From Pseudomonadota bacterium (lineage in GTDB: Bacteria; Pseudomonadota; Alphaproteobacteria; Sphingomonadales; Sphingomonadaceae): a stretch of DNA of 29,431 nt. The DNA lies in contig JAKOWQ010000223.1 in assembly GCA_029781465.1 (NCBI GenBank), forward strand, positions 1-29,431. Reading direction: 5' to 3'. Both the position numbers and the translations under genes were made by a program. Within the stretch, counting starts at the first letter, position 1, and every line of letters begins with the position of its first letter. Shown here piece by piece: positions 22,343 to 29,431 of this stretch. The notes under the pieces were generated by a model. It was not told the DNA's origin. It made no database searches and saw only the letters and a program-made list of their open reading frames with translations.

Positions 22343-23347
22343 TCAACCGACCGCCAGTACGATCTTGCCGACATGCCCGCCCGCTTCCATCCGGGCATGG
22401 GCGGCGCCGACCTCGGCCAGCGGAAAGGCTTGGTCCATCACCGGGCGGAGCGCTCCTTGCCAAACCAGCGGCCAGACAAGCTGCGCTATTTCCCGGGCGA
22501 GCAGCGCCTTGAACGTGTTGGAGCGCGGACGCAGGGTCGATCCGGTCAGCGTCAGGCGGCGGCGCATCACTTCGGCCATGTTGATCGTCGCCTGCAGCCC
22601 CCCCTGCACCGCGATGGTCACATGGCGGCCGTCGTCAGCGAGGCATTTGAGATTGCGCATCACATAGTCGCCCGCGACCATGTCGAGCACCAGCTCCACT
22701 CCCTTGCCGTCGGTGATTCGCGCCACTTCCTCGACAAAGTCCTGCGCCTTGTAGTCGATCGCGTGATCTGCCCCGATTGCCAGCGCGGCGCGGCATTTGT
22801 CCGCCCCGCCGCAGGTGACGATCACCGTCAGCCCGAACAGCTTGCCCAGCATGATCGCCATGGAGCCGATCCCGCTGGTGCCGCCGTGGACCAGCAGCGT
22901 CTCACCCTCACTGGCCCAGCCGCGCTCGAACACGTTGTGCCACACGGTGAACAGCGTTTCGGGCAGCGCCGCCGCCTGATCGAGCGGCAAATCGGGTGGC
23001 ACCGGCAGGCAGTGCTCAGCCTGGGCGAGGCAGTATTGGGCATAGCCCCCACCCGAAACCAGGGCACAGACCGGCTGGCCCAGCAGGGCGGGGTCGGCTC
23101 CTTCGCCGAGCGCCACGACCGTGCCGGAAACCTCAAGCCCCGGGATCGGCGAGGCGCCGGGCGGCGGCGGATAGAAGCCCTGGCGCTGAATCACATCGGG
23201 CCGGTTGACCCCGGCATAGGCCACCCGCACCAGCACCTCGCCAGCGCCGGGGTGCGGCACCGGCAGCGTCTCGGCGCGGAAAACCTCGGGTCCACCGGGG
23301 GCGTCGAAGCCCATTGCCGTCATGGTTTCGGGTATCGTTTCAGCCAT
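22343..23347 (-). CDS. NAD(P)H quinone oxidoreductase, zinc-free MDR family (PIG3-like)
   Basis: A 334-residue medium-chain dehydrogenase/reductase. It lacks the zinc-binding cysteines of alcohol dehydrogenases. Landmarks are AYAGVNRPDVIQRQGFYPPP, IPGLEVSGTVVALG, LPETLFTVWHNVFERG, the NADPH-binding HGGTSGIGSMAIML, and DYKAQDFVEEVARITDGKGV followed by LVLDMVAGDY. This set matches the human TP53I3/PIG3-like subgroup common in Alphaproteobacteria. These enzymes reduce quinones by one or two electrons; the natural substrate here is unknown. The gene is divergent from the DUF1192 gene across 94 bp. Confidence 0.93.
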   Translation of the reverse strand: MAETIPETMTAMGFDAPGGPEVFRAETLPVPHPGAGEVLVRVAYAGVNRPDVIQRQGFYPPPPGASPIPGLEVSGTVVALGEGADPALLGQPVCALVSGGGYAQYCLAQAEHCLPVPPDLPLDQAAALPETLFTVWHNVFERGWASEGETLLVHGGTSGIGSMAIMLGKLFGLTVIVTCGGADKCRAALAIGADHAIDYKAQDFVEEVARITDGKGVELVLDMVAGDYVMRNLKCLADDGRHVTIAVQGGLQATINMAEVMRRRLTLTGSTLRPRSNTFKALLAREIAQLVWPLVWQGALRPVMDQAFPLAEVGAAHARMEAGGHVGKIVLAVG

Positions 23348-23441
23348 TTGCCCCGGTTCCTGTGGCAGGAAAGCAACGCAGGCGGTGCTAACCGCTCACT
23401 CGGTTGACAGCAAGCGCTGGCGGGTCGATTCTGCCCGGGCA

Positions 23442-23642
23442 ATGGACGAAGACCTGCCCCGGCCCAAAGGCGATGCCGCTTCCGCGCTGGTGAAGGAGGC
23501 GCTCGATTCCTATTCGCAAGACGAACTGGCGACCCGCATCGCACTGCTCGAAGCCGAAATTGCCCGGGTCAGGGCGCACCGCGACAAGGCCAGCGCCCAC
23601 CGCCTCGCCGCCGAGGCGCTGTTCCGGTCTGGCAGCCAATGA
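23442..23642 (+). CDS. DUF1192 family small protein
   Basis: A 66-residue protein from the ATG at 23442. The frame stays open upstream but that part lies in the oxidoreductase promoter region. The sequence (LPRPKGDAAS near the start, then YSQDELATRIALLEAEIARV, RAHRDKASAH) matches the alphaproteobacterial DUF1192 family, which is nearly all one helix and has no known function. It is 131 bp upstream of clpA. Confidence 0.85.
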   Translation: MDEDLPRPKGDAASALVKEALDSYSQDELATRIALLEAEIARVRAHRDKASAHRLAAEALFRSGSQ

Positions 23643-23686
23643 TTGTGCGGGGCGGCCTTTTCACCCGCCCGGCGGCGCCCCATATA

Positions 23687-23704
23687 GGTTTGGTTAACCA
23701 TACC
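23687..23704. promoter_or_regulatory. 18-bp near-perfect palindrome upstream of clpA
   Basis: GGT-T-TGGTTAACCA-T-ACC is symmetric except for one base pair. Its core contains TTAACCAT (23694-23701), which resembles a CtrA half-site. It lies 70 bp upstream of the clpA ATG and just before a possible -10 (TATTCT, 23711-23716), where a dimeric regulator could act. Confidence 0.5.
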
Positions 23705-23773
23705 CGCTCATATTCTCCGGCAAGCCGAACGAAGCCAATCCGGAGCCACACTCCCGCCTTGAGAGACCGATAG

Positions 23774-26143
23774 ATGCCCAGTTTCGCCCAAAGCCTCGAA
23801 AAGACGCTGCACGCCGCGCTCGCCAACGCGTCGGAACGCAGCCACGAGTATGCGACGCTCGAGCATCTGCTGCTCGCGCTGATCGACGATCCCGACGCCC
23901 AGCAGGTGATGCAGGCCTGCGGGGTGGATCTGGGCGAGCTGGGCGAGGTGGTGAAACAATACCTCGATCAGGAATACCAGTCGCTCAAAACCCAGGAAAA
24001 GGGCGATCCGGCCCCTACCGCGGGCTTTCAGCGAGTGATCCAGCGCGCGATCCTCCACGTCCAGTCATCGGGCAAGGATACCGTCACCGGCGCCAACGTG
24101 CTGGTCGCGCTGTTTTCCGAGCGCGACAGCTACGCGGTCTATTTCCTCCAGCAGCAGGACATGAGCCGGCTCGATGCGGTGAGCTATATCAGCCACGGGA
24201 TCGGCAAAGGCGGCAAGCGGATCGAGGATCGCACCCCCAAGGGCGCCGAGCCGGAAGCCCCCCAGGCCGAGGAAAAGCGCGAGGCCAAGGACGGCAAGAA
24301 GGATTCGGCGCTCGATCAGTTCACGGTCAACCTCAACGAAAAGGCCCTGGCCGGAAAGGTCGATCCGCTGATCGGACGCGGGCCCGAGGTCGACCGGACG
24401 ATCCAGATCCTGTGCCGCCGCTCGAAGAACAACCCGCTTTATGTCGGCGATCCCGGCGTGGGCAAGACTGCCATCGCCGAAGGTCTGGCGCGCAAGATCA
24501 TTGAGGGCGAGGTGCCCGAGGTACTGTCCGAAGCGGTGATCTATTCGCTCGACATGGGCGCACTGCTGGCCGGAACGCGCTATCGCGGCGATTTTGAGGA
24601 ACGGCTCAAGCAGGTCGTCGGCGAGCTCGAAAAAATGCCGCATGCCATTCTTTTCATTGATGAAATTCACACGGTGATCGGTGCCGGGGCAACCAGCGGC
24701 GGAGCGATGGATGCCTCCAACCTGCTCAAGCCGGCACTGTCGGGAGGCACGATCCGCTGCATCGGCTCGACCACCTACAAGGAATTCCGCAACCACTTCG
24801 AAAAGGACCGCGCGCTGCTGCGCCGGTTCCAGAAAATCGACGTCAACGAACCGACCGTCGAGGATACCATCAAGATCCTCAAGGGCCTGCGCAGCGCCTT
24901 CGAGGAGCATCACAAGGTGCGCTACACCCCGGAGGCGATCAAGACCGCGGTCGAACTCTCGGCGCGCTACATCAATGACCGTAAATTGCCCGACAAGGCG
25001 ATCGACGTGATCGACGAGGTTGGCGCGATGCAGATGCTGGTTCCCCCGAGCAAGCGCAAGAAGACCATCACCGCGCGCGAGATCGAAGCCGTGATCGCGA
25101 CCATGGCGCGGATTCCGCCCAAATCGGTCTCCTCGGACGACCGCCAGGCGCTCGAACACCTCGAGAAGGACCTCAAGCGCGTGGTCTTTGGCCAGGACAA
25201 GGCGATCGAGGTGCTGGCGAGCGCGATGAAGCTGAGCCGGGCTGGGCTGCGCGATCCCGACAAGCCGATCGGCAGTTTCCTGTTTTCCGGCCCCACCGGG
25301 GTCGGCAAGACCGAGGTTTCCAAGCAGCTCGCCGCGATCCTGGGGATCCCGATCCAGCGTTTCGACATGTCGGAATATATGGAGCGCCATTCGGTCAGCC
25401 GCCTGATCGGTGCCCCGCCGGGCTATGTCGGCTACGATCAGGGCGGCCTCCTCACCGACGCGGTCGACCAGCAGCCGCACTGCGTGCTGCTTCTGGACGA
25501 GATCGAGAAGGCCCACCCCGACCTGTTCAACATCCTGCTCCAAGTGATGGACAACGGACGGCTCACCGATCACCACGGCAAGACGGTCGATTTCCGCAAC
25601 GTGGTGCTGATCATGACCACCAATGCCGGGGCCAGCGACATGGCCAAGCAGGGGATCGGCTTTGGCGACGTCAGCCGCGAGGATGCGGGTGACGAGGCGG
25701 TCAAGCGGATGTTCAGCCCCGAATTCCGCAACCGGCTCGATGCGGTTGTGCCTTTCGCCTATCTTGGCAAGGAGGTGATCGCGCGGGTGGTCGACAAGTT
25801 CGTGCTTCAGCTCGAGCTTCAGCTGGCCGAACAGAATGTCCATATCCAGTTCGACTCGGATGCCCGTGAATGGCTGGGCGCGCGCGGATACGACAAGCTT
25901 TACGGCGCGCGGCCGATGGCCCGGCTGATCCAGGACAAGGTCAAGCAGCCGCTGGCCGAAGAGCTGCTGTTCGGCAAGCTGGCGCACGGCGGCGAGGTCC
26001 ACGTTTCGGTCAAGGACGGCTCGCTCGGCTTCGAGCTGACTCCGGCCCCGCCCAAGCTGGTCAAGAAGGCCCCCGCCAGGAAGGCGCCGCCGCCCAAACG
26101 CAAGCCCAAGGCCGCGAGCGAGCCGAGCGGCGAAAGCGATTGA
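23774..26143 (+). CDS. clpA: ATP-dependent Clp protease ATP-binding subunit ClpA
   Basis: A 789-residue double AAA+ unfoldase that feeds substrates into ClpP. The N-domain (residues 1-145) begins MPSFAQSLEKTLHAALANAS. The first ATPase has Walker A GDPGVGKT at 225-232 and Walker B ILFIDEIH. The second has Walker A GPTGVGKT at 506-513, LLLDEIEKAHPD, and the ClpP-docking loop IGF at 628-630. There is no ClpB-type middle domain. The C-terminus has a basic, Pro/Lys/Ala-rich tail of about 30 residues (KKAPARKAPPPKRKPK) beyond the usual end. clpS, the adaptor often upstream, is not present here; a DUF1192 gene takes that place. Confidence 0.97.
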   Translation: MPSFAQSLEKTLHAALANASERSHEYATLEHLLLALIDDPDAQQVMQACGVDLGELGEVVKQYLDQEYQSLKTQEKGDPAPTAGFQRVIQRAILHVQSSGKDTVTGANVLVALFSERDSYAVYFLQQQDMSRLDAVSYISHGIGKGGKRIEDRTPKGAEPEAPQAEEKREAKDGKKDSALDQFTVNLNEKALAGKVDPLIGRGPEVDRTIQILCRRSKNNPLYVGDPGVGKTAIAEGLARKIIEGEVPEVLSEAVIYSLDMGALLAGTRYRGDFEERLKQVVGELEKMPHAILFIDEIHTVIGAGATSGGAMDASNLLKPALSGGTIRCIGSTTYKEFRNHFEKDRALLRRFQKIDVNEPTVEDTIKILKGLRSAFEEHHKVRYTPEAIKTAVELSARYINDRKLPDKAIDVIDEVGAMQMLVPPSKRKKTITAREIEAVIATMARIPPKSVSSDDRQALEHLEKDLKRVVFGQDKAIEVLASAMKLSRAGLRDPDKPIGSFLFSGPTGVGKTEVSKQLAAILGIPIQRFDMSEYMERHSVSRLIGAPPGYVGYDQGGLLTDAVDQQPHCVLLLDEIEKAHPDLFNILLQVMDNGRLTDHHGKTVDFRNVVLIMTTNAGASDMAKQGIGFGDVSREDAGDEAVKRMFSPEFRNRLDAVVPFAYLGKEVIARVVDKFVLQLELQLAEQNVHIQFDSDAREWLGARGYDKLYGARPMARLIQDKVKQPLAEELLFGKLAHGGEVHVSVKDGSLGFELTPAPPKLVKKAPARKAPPPKRKPKAASEPSGESD

Positions 26144-26158
26144 CCGCGATCAAGGCGG

Positions 26159-26185
26159 CTTGCCCGTACCGTCACTAGGGGCAAG
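26159..26185. other. Inverted repeat between clpA and the globin gene
   Basis: CTTGCCC (26159-26165) and GGGCAAG (26179-26185) pair across 13 nt. No T-tract follows, so it is either a weak attenuator of clpA readthrough or part of the globin gene's leader. Confidence 0.35.
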
Positions 26186-26216
26186 GCAGCAAAGCCATGC
26201 CACCGGGAGTCCTGCC

Positions 26217-26624
26217 TTGAGCGAAGCCGTTACCGCCACAACTCCGGCCAAATCGCCGTTTGAGCGAATCGGAGGCCACCCGGTGCTGCAAGCGATCACC
26301 CAGCGCTTTTACGATCTGATGGAACAGGATCCGGCCTATGCCGAGCTGCGCGCGATGCACGCGCCGGACCTGACGGAAATGCGCGCTTCGCTGCCCTTGT
26401 TCCTGGCCGGGTGGGCCGGAGGCCCGCGCGACTGGTTCGAGGCCAATCCCGGCAAATGCATGATGAGCGCCCACGGCGGCTTCGCGATCAACAAAGCGAC
26501 CGCGGGGCAATGGGGCGAAGCGATGCGCCGCGCGATCGACGCAAGCGAAGTCGCCGACCGCGAAATTGCCAATGCCATGGCCGACGTACTCGACCGCATG
26601 GCCACCAGTATGGCACGCGCCTGA
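26217..26624 (+). CDS. Group II truncated hemoglobin
   Basis: A 135-residue globin starting at a TTG at 26217 with GGGAG nine bases upstream; no in-frame ATG precedes the domain. The 2-over-2 fold is recognisable from FERIGGHPVLQAITQRFYDL, MHAPDLTEMRASLPLFLAGW, GGPRDWFEANPGKCMM and SAHGGFAIN. His86 would be the proximal heme ligand, Tyr32 the B10 residue and Trp99 the G8 tryptophan that marks group II. Such proteins bind O2 or NO and often act in peroxide or nitrosative defence. The SulP gene follows 37 bp downstream. Confidence 0.9.
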   Translation: MSEAVTATTPAKSPFERIGGHPVLQAITQRFYDLMEQDPAYAELRAMHAPDLTEMRASLPLFLAGWAGGPRDWFEANPGKCMMSAHGGFAINKATAGQWGEAMRRAIDASEVADREIANAMADVLDRMATSMARA

Positions 26625-26634
26625 TTGCAAATTA

Positions 26635-26657
26635 CGCAAGCGCTGAATAAGCTTGCG
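26635..26657. other. Inverted repeat just before the SulP start
   Basis: CGCAAGC (26635-26641) pairs with GCTTGCG (26651-26657) across 9 nt. The right arm ends four bases before the SulP ATG, so a hairpin would occupy its ribosome-binding region, where no good Shine-Dalgarno sequence is seen. Confidence 0.35.
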
Positions 26658-26661
26658 GGCT

Positions 26662-27924
26662 ATGAAGCCAAAATTGCTGACCACGCTGCCCGGCTATACT
26701 GCCGCGCAGTTTGTCGCCGATGCCTTCGCGGGCGTGACCGTTGCCATGGTCGCCCTGCCGCTGAGCATCGCGATCGCGATCGCCTCTGGCGCGGACCCGG
26801 CGAAGGGCCTTGTCACGGCGATTGTCGCGGGCTTCCTGATTTCCCTGCTGGGCGGCAGCCGAGTCCAGATCGGCGGGCCGACGGGTGCGTTTATCGTCGT
26901 GGTCTACGGCGTTATCGCGCAGCACGGTTATGGCGGGCTGGTGCTGGCGACCCTGATGGCCGGGGGAATCCTGATCCTGGCGGGGCTGCTGCGCGCCGGG
27001 AACCTGATCGCTTTCGTGCCCGAGGCTGTGGTCAACGGATTCACCATCGGGATTGCGATCATCATCGCCAGCAGCCAGCTCAAGGACTTCTTCGGGCTAA
27101 CGGCGGGCGCAGTGCCGGCCGAATTCGTCGGCAAACTCAAGGCGTTGTGGGCGGCGCGCGGCAGCCTCAACCTGTCGGCGCTGGGCATGGGCCTTGCCGC
27201 GCTGATCCTGATCGTGCTGCTGCGCCGGTTGTTTCCGCGTTTCCCCGGGCTAATTCTGGTCATGGCCGCAGTTTCGGCGGCGATCGCGATGCTGCACTTG
27301 CCGGTCGAGACGATCGCATCACGCTATGGCGCGCTGCCCGCCACGCTACCCGCTCCGCAGTTGCCGCAGATCACGCTGGCCCGGGTGACCGAGCTTCTCC
27401 CATCGGCCCTGGTGATCGCGTTCCTCGCGGCGATCGAGTCGCTGCTTTCGGCCATGGTTGCCGACCGGATGATCGAGGGCACCCACCGCCCCAATGCCGA
27501 AGTGCTGGCGCAGGGCTGGGCCAATGTTGGCTCCGCGCTGTTCGGCGGGCTGCCCGCAACCGGGGCGATCGCGCGGACCGCCACCAATATCCGCGCTGGC
27601 GGCACCACGCCGATTGCCGGGATCGTCCATGCCATGACGATCCTGATCGTGATGATGGTTGCTGCGCCCCTGGCCGGTTACCTCGCGATGCCGGCGATGG
27701 CCGCATTGCTGCTGACCACGGCCTGGAACATGAGCGAGCCGCACAAATGGCGCGGCTATTGGTCCGCCCCAATCAGCGACCGGGTACTGCTGGTGCTAAC
27801 CCTGGTGCTTACCGTTATGGCCGATCTGACCGTTGCGATTGGCGTTGGCGTCGGCCTTGGGCTGGCTCTGCGTCTGCGCGACAGCCGCTTTCAGGCCGAG
27901 GAATGGCGCACGCCCGACCGCTAA
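26662..27924 (+). CDS. SulP family inorganic anion transporter without STAS domain
   Basis: A 420-residue inner-membrane protein with 10-12 hydrophobic helices. The SulP signature appears early: DAFAGVTVAMVALPLSIAIA, GGSRVQIGGPTGAFIVVV, and VPEAVVNGFTIGIAIIIASS. Later, FLAAIESLLSAMVADRM and LFGGLPATGAIARTATNIRA are also characteristic. Members carry sulfate, bicarbonate or other anions; the substrate is not predictable. The protein stops shortly after the last helix (LALRLRDSRFQAEEWRTPDR), so the C-terminal STAS domain of most SulP proteins is absent. The ATG at 26662 is favoured over a TTG three codons earlier. Confidence 0.94.
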   Translation: MKPKLLTTLPGYTAAQFVADAFAGVTVAMVALPLSIAIAIASGADPAKGLVTAIVAGFLISLLGGSRVQIGGPTGAFIVVVYGVIAQHGYGGLVLATLMAGGILILAGLLRAGNLIAFVPEAVVNGFTIGIAIIIASSQLKDFFGLTAGAVPAEFVGKLKALWAARGSLNLSALGMGLAALILIVLLRRLFPRFPGLILVMAAVSAAIAMLHLPVETIASRYGALPATLPAPQLPQITLARVTELLPSALVIAFLAAIESLLSAMVADRMIEGTHRPNAEVLAQGWANVGSALFGGLPATGAIARTATNIRAGGTTPIAGIVHAMTILIVMMVAAPLAGYLAMPAMAALLLTTAWNMSEPHKWRGYWSAPISDRVLLVLTLVLTVMADLTVAIGVGVGLGLALRLRDSRFQAEEWRTPDR

Positions 27925-27930
27925 CGCCGA

Positions 27931-28212
27931 TCAGCTCTCGATCTGGACCAGCTTTTCGCGGCCGGTTGCGCCGCGCAACATGCGAAGCCGTGACGTCGCG
28001 ATCCCCAGCGCCTGGGCCAGCAATTCAAGCACGGCCTGGTTGGCCTTGCCGTCCTCGGGTTTGACCCGAACCTTCACCAGCACCTTGCCCTGAGCGATTT
28101 CGACCGTTTCGCTCCGCGCGCCCGGAGTAACCCGCAGCGCCAGCCGTCCTTCGCCGTCGGCAAGCGCAAGGATCGCTTCGGCAGGCGGAAAGTCAGTCTT
28201 GGGCCGTGCCAT
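27931..28212 (-). CDS. DUF167 (YggU) family protein
   Basis: A 93-residue protein from the ATG at 28212, which lies 20 bp inside the end of the carbonic-anhydrase-like gene; an upstream start at 28239 is also open. The family pattern is clear: LALRVTPGARSE, VKVRVKPEDGKANQAVLELL and SRLRMLRGATGREKLVQI. The family is widespread and small; its function is unknown. It is the last gene of the minus-strand set and converges on SulP with six bases between stop codons. Confidence 0.93.
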   Translation of the reverse strand: MARPKTDFPPAEAILALADGEGRLALRVTPGARSETVEIAQGKVLVKVRVKPEDGKANQAVLELLAQALGIATSRLRMLRGATGREKLVQIES

Positions 28213-28765
28213 CGAACAACGCGGCGTGGTGCCTGGCATTTTCCACGTAGTGCTTCACGCCGATCTGCAATCCGGCCAGCATGCGATCGTCGAGATCGCG
28301 CATGAACTGGGCGGGACGACCGCTCCAGAGTTGGCGCGAGGGAATCCGCTTGCCCGGCGCCAGCAGCGCCCCGGCGGCGAGCATGCCATCGGCCTCGATC
28401 ACACAGCCGTTCATGGTCTGCGCGGAAAAGCCGACGAAGCCGCGATCCTCGATCACGGTTCCGTGGATCATCGCCATATGGCCGATCAACACATCGTCAC
28501 CGATCAGGGTCGGAAACCCGTCGGGAGCGCCCGGCATCGCCGCATCGCAGTGGATCACGCTGCCATCCTGCACATTGGTGCGTGCACCGATCACGATCCG
28601 GCTGACATCGCCGCGCAGCACGCAGTTGTACCAGATCGAGGCATCGGGCCCGATCTCGACATCGCCGATGATCCGGCAGCCCGGAGCGATGAAGGCGCTG
28701 TCGTGAATGCGCGGCGCGCGGCCGTGAATCGCGACTATGGTGGTATCGGGACGGGAAAGGCTCAT
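28193..28765 (-). CDS. Gamma-carbonic anhydrase family protein
   Basis: A 190-residue left-handed beta-helix protein. I chose the ATG at 28765 because it overlaps the preceding stop as ATGA. Hexapeptide repeats run through IIGDVEIGPDASIWYNCVLR and GDVSRIVIGARTNVQDGSVI. The three zinc-ligand histidines are placed as in YrdA/PaaY/gamma-CA proteins: VIHCD, then IGHMAMIHG. The C-terminal helix (MLAGLQIGVKHYVENARHH) is usual. Many members lack proven carbonic anhydrase activity, so the reaction is not certain. Confidence 0.93.
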   Translation of the reverse strand: MSLSRPDTTIVAIHGRAPRIHDSAFIAPGCRIIGDVEIGPDASIWYNCVLRGDVSRIVIGARTNVQDGSVIHCDAAMPGAPDGFPTLIGDDVLIGHMAMIHGTVIEDRGFVGFSAQTMNGCVIEADGMLAAGALLAPGKRIPSRQLWSGRPAQFMRDLDDRMLAGLQIGVKHYVENARHHAALFDGTAQD

Positions 28766-29431
28766 TGCTTCACCAGATTTGACCAGATGACATAGGGAAG
28801 CACCGAGGCGTGGGCATCGCTCCACACCCGCGGCGCGGGGTTGACCAGTTCGCGCCATGCCACGCTGTCGGATGCTTGCGCCACCCTTTTCAGCTGACCG
28901 GCATCCCGGCTCACCATCACCCAGCTGGAGGGGTACCATTCATCGTTGCCTTCGGGATTGTCGTCACGGGCCAGCGCGTGGAGACCGCGCGCGGCAATCT
29001 CGGCGGAAAGCGCCGGTTCGAGATCGATGAAGCGGTTGGAGATGTTGACCATCATCACCCCCTTGGCGGACAGCGCATCGAGGTAGATCCCGAACGCCTC
29101 GTGAGTGAAGAGGTGCAGCGGCACCGAATCCGATGAAAAGGCGTCGATCGCCAGAAGATCGAAGCTGCCCCTGGGCACGCCGGCCAGTTGCAGCCGGGCA
29201 TCGCCCAGCACGATCGGCGCGCCGGGGGTGCAATCGTTGTAGTAGGTGAAGGTCCCTCCGCGCGAGAGACGGACCACCACCGGATCGATCTCGAAAAAGC
29301 GCCACGATTGGCCAGGCCGGGCGAAACAGGCCAGGGTTCCCGCGCCCAGCCCCAGCACCCCGATCCGCGCGCGCGGCCCGAACAGCGCATCGGTGCGGGT
29401 GAAAACCTGCCCCGCGCCCGATTGCGGCGCA
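28762..29431 (-). CDS. Spermidine-synthase-like methyltransferase-fold protein, 5' end cut by window edge
   Basis: The frame is open from the right edge, so the N-terminus is missing; 222 codons are visible. The Rossmann core is like spermidine synthase: RIGVLGLGAGTLACF (glycine-rich loop), FFEIDPVVVRLS (acidic residue for the ribose), GDARLQLA, and FDLLAIDAFSSDSVPLHLFT (the aspartate loop). VNISNRFIDLEPAL follows. In Proteobacteria this subgroup is often the C-terminal half of larger proteins with N-terminal membrane helices (fused MFS/spermidine-synthase-like); whether that applies needs sequence beyond the window. True polyamine synthesis is doubtful for this subgroup. Confidence 0.88.
   Translation of the reverse strand, partial: APQSGAGQVFTRTDALFGPRARIGVLGLGAGTLACFARPGQSWRFFEIDPVVVRLSRGGTFTYYNDCTPGAPIVLGDARLQLAGVPRGSFDLLAIDAFSSDSVPLHLFTHEAFGIYLDALSAKGVMMVNISNRFIDLEPALSAEIAARGLHALARDDNPEGNDEWYPSSWVMVSRDAGQLKRVAQASDSVAWRELVNPAPRVWSDAHASVLPYVIWSNLVKQ

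Noticed and set aside
24065..26002. A 645-codon open frame on the minus strand opposite clpA
   Set aside because: It is a shadow of the ClpA reading frame, as expected for high-GC genes with strong third-position bias; no domain is seen.
26625..28064. A 479-codon frame overlapping the SulP gene in another frame
   Set aside because: It is Arg/Gly/Pro-rich without hydrophobic segments; SulP signatures are clear in the neighbouring frame.

Overview
This 29.4 kb window is chromosomal DNA from a high-GC alphaproteobacterium, most likely Sphingomonadales (Sphingomonas, Novosphingobium or Erythrobacter type). The call rests on a TrcR (DUF1013) regulator, a DUF1192 protein, COQ7-type ubiquinone hydroxylase, bactofilin beside an M23 peptidase, GANTC sites concentrated in one promoter region, and the run proA-nadD-rsfS-rlmH-envC-ctpA. 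I saw no rRNA, tRNA, CRISPR array, insertion sequence or phage gene. Genes are densely packed. The longest gaps are 260 and 239 bp, both next to the autotransporter gene, and no stretch over 300 bp lacks a gene.

Layout. (1) 1-4441: a GDP-sugar locus. It has a left-truncated mannose-1-phosphate guanylyltransferase (-), a small anchored protein (-), a serine-hydrolase lipoprotein (+) whose stop overlaps gmd, then gmd and fcl, which make GDP-L-fucose. (2) 4448-8912: a CDF metal exporter coupled to pdxH (-), then a CbpA-like J-protein, a YihY/BrkB membrane protein and fabI (+). (3) 8943-13197: four minus-strand genes for exported proteins. Three are small proteins of unknown function. The fourth is a 774-residue YadA-type trimeric autotransporter whose passenger is almost free of Lys and Arg. 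(4) 13279-19735: a tightly packed eight-gene minus-strand run, proA, nadD, rsfS, rlmH, envC, ctpA, dsbB, coq7. (5) 19736-22251: a promoter region with seven GANTC sites, then an M23 peptidase and bactofilin (+), a strong terminator, and convergent trcR (-). (6) 22343-27924: a quinone oxidoreductase (-), then DUF1192, clpA, a truncated globin and a SulP transporter without a STAS domain (+). (7) 27931-29431: a minus-strand set of a spermidine-synthase-like protein (cut by the right edge), a gamma-carbonic anhydrase and a DUF167 protein.

How the parts relate. Most genes are housekeeping: ribosome maturation, NAD and proline synthesis, envelope maintenance and proteolysis. Two areas deserve attention. 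The exported-protein block may be a coordinated surface module: two of its small genes have a similar direct-repeat motif upstream (TTCAG-N6-TTCAG and CTCAG-N6-TTCAG on the coding strand). The proA/M23-bactofilin intergenic region looks like a DNA-methylation-sensitive, cell-cycle-controlled promoter. All identifications come from reading the sequence and recalling families; no database search was run.
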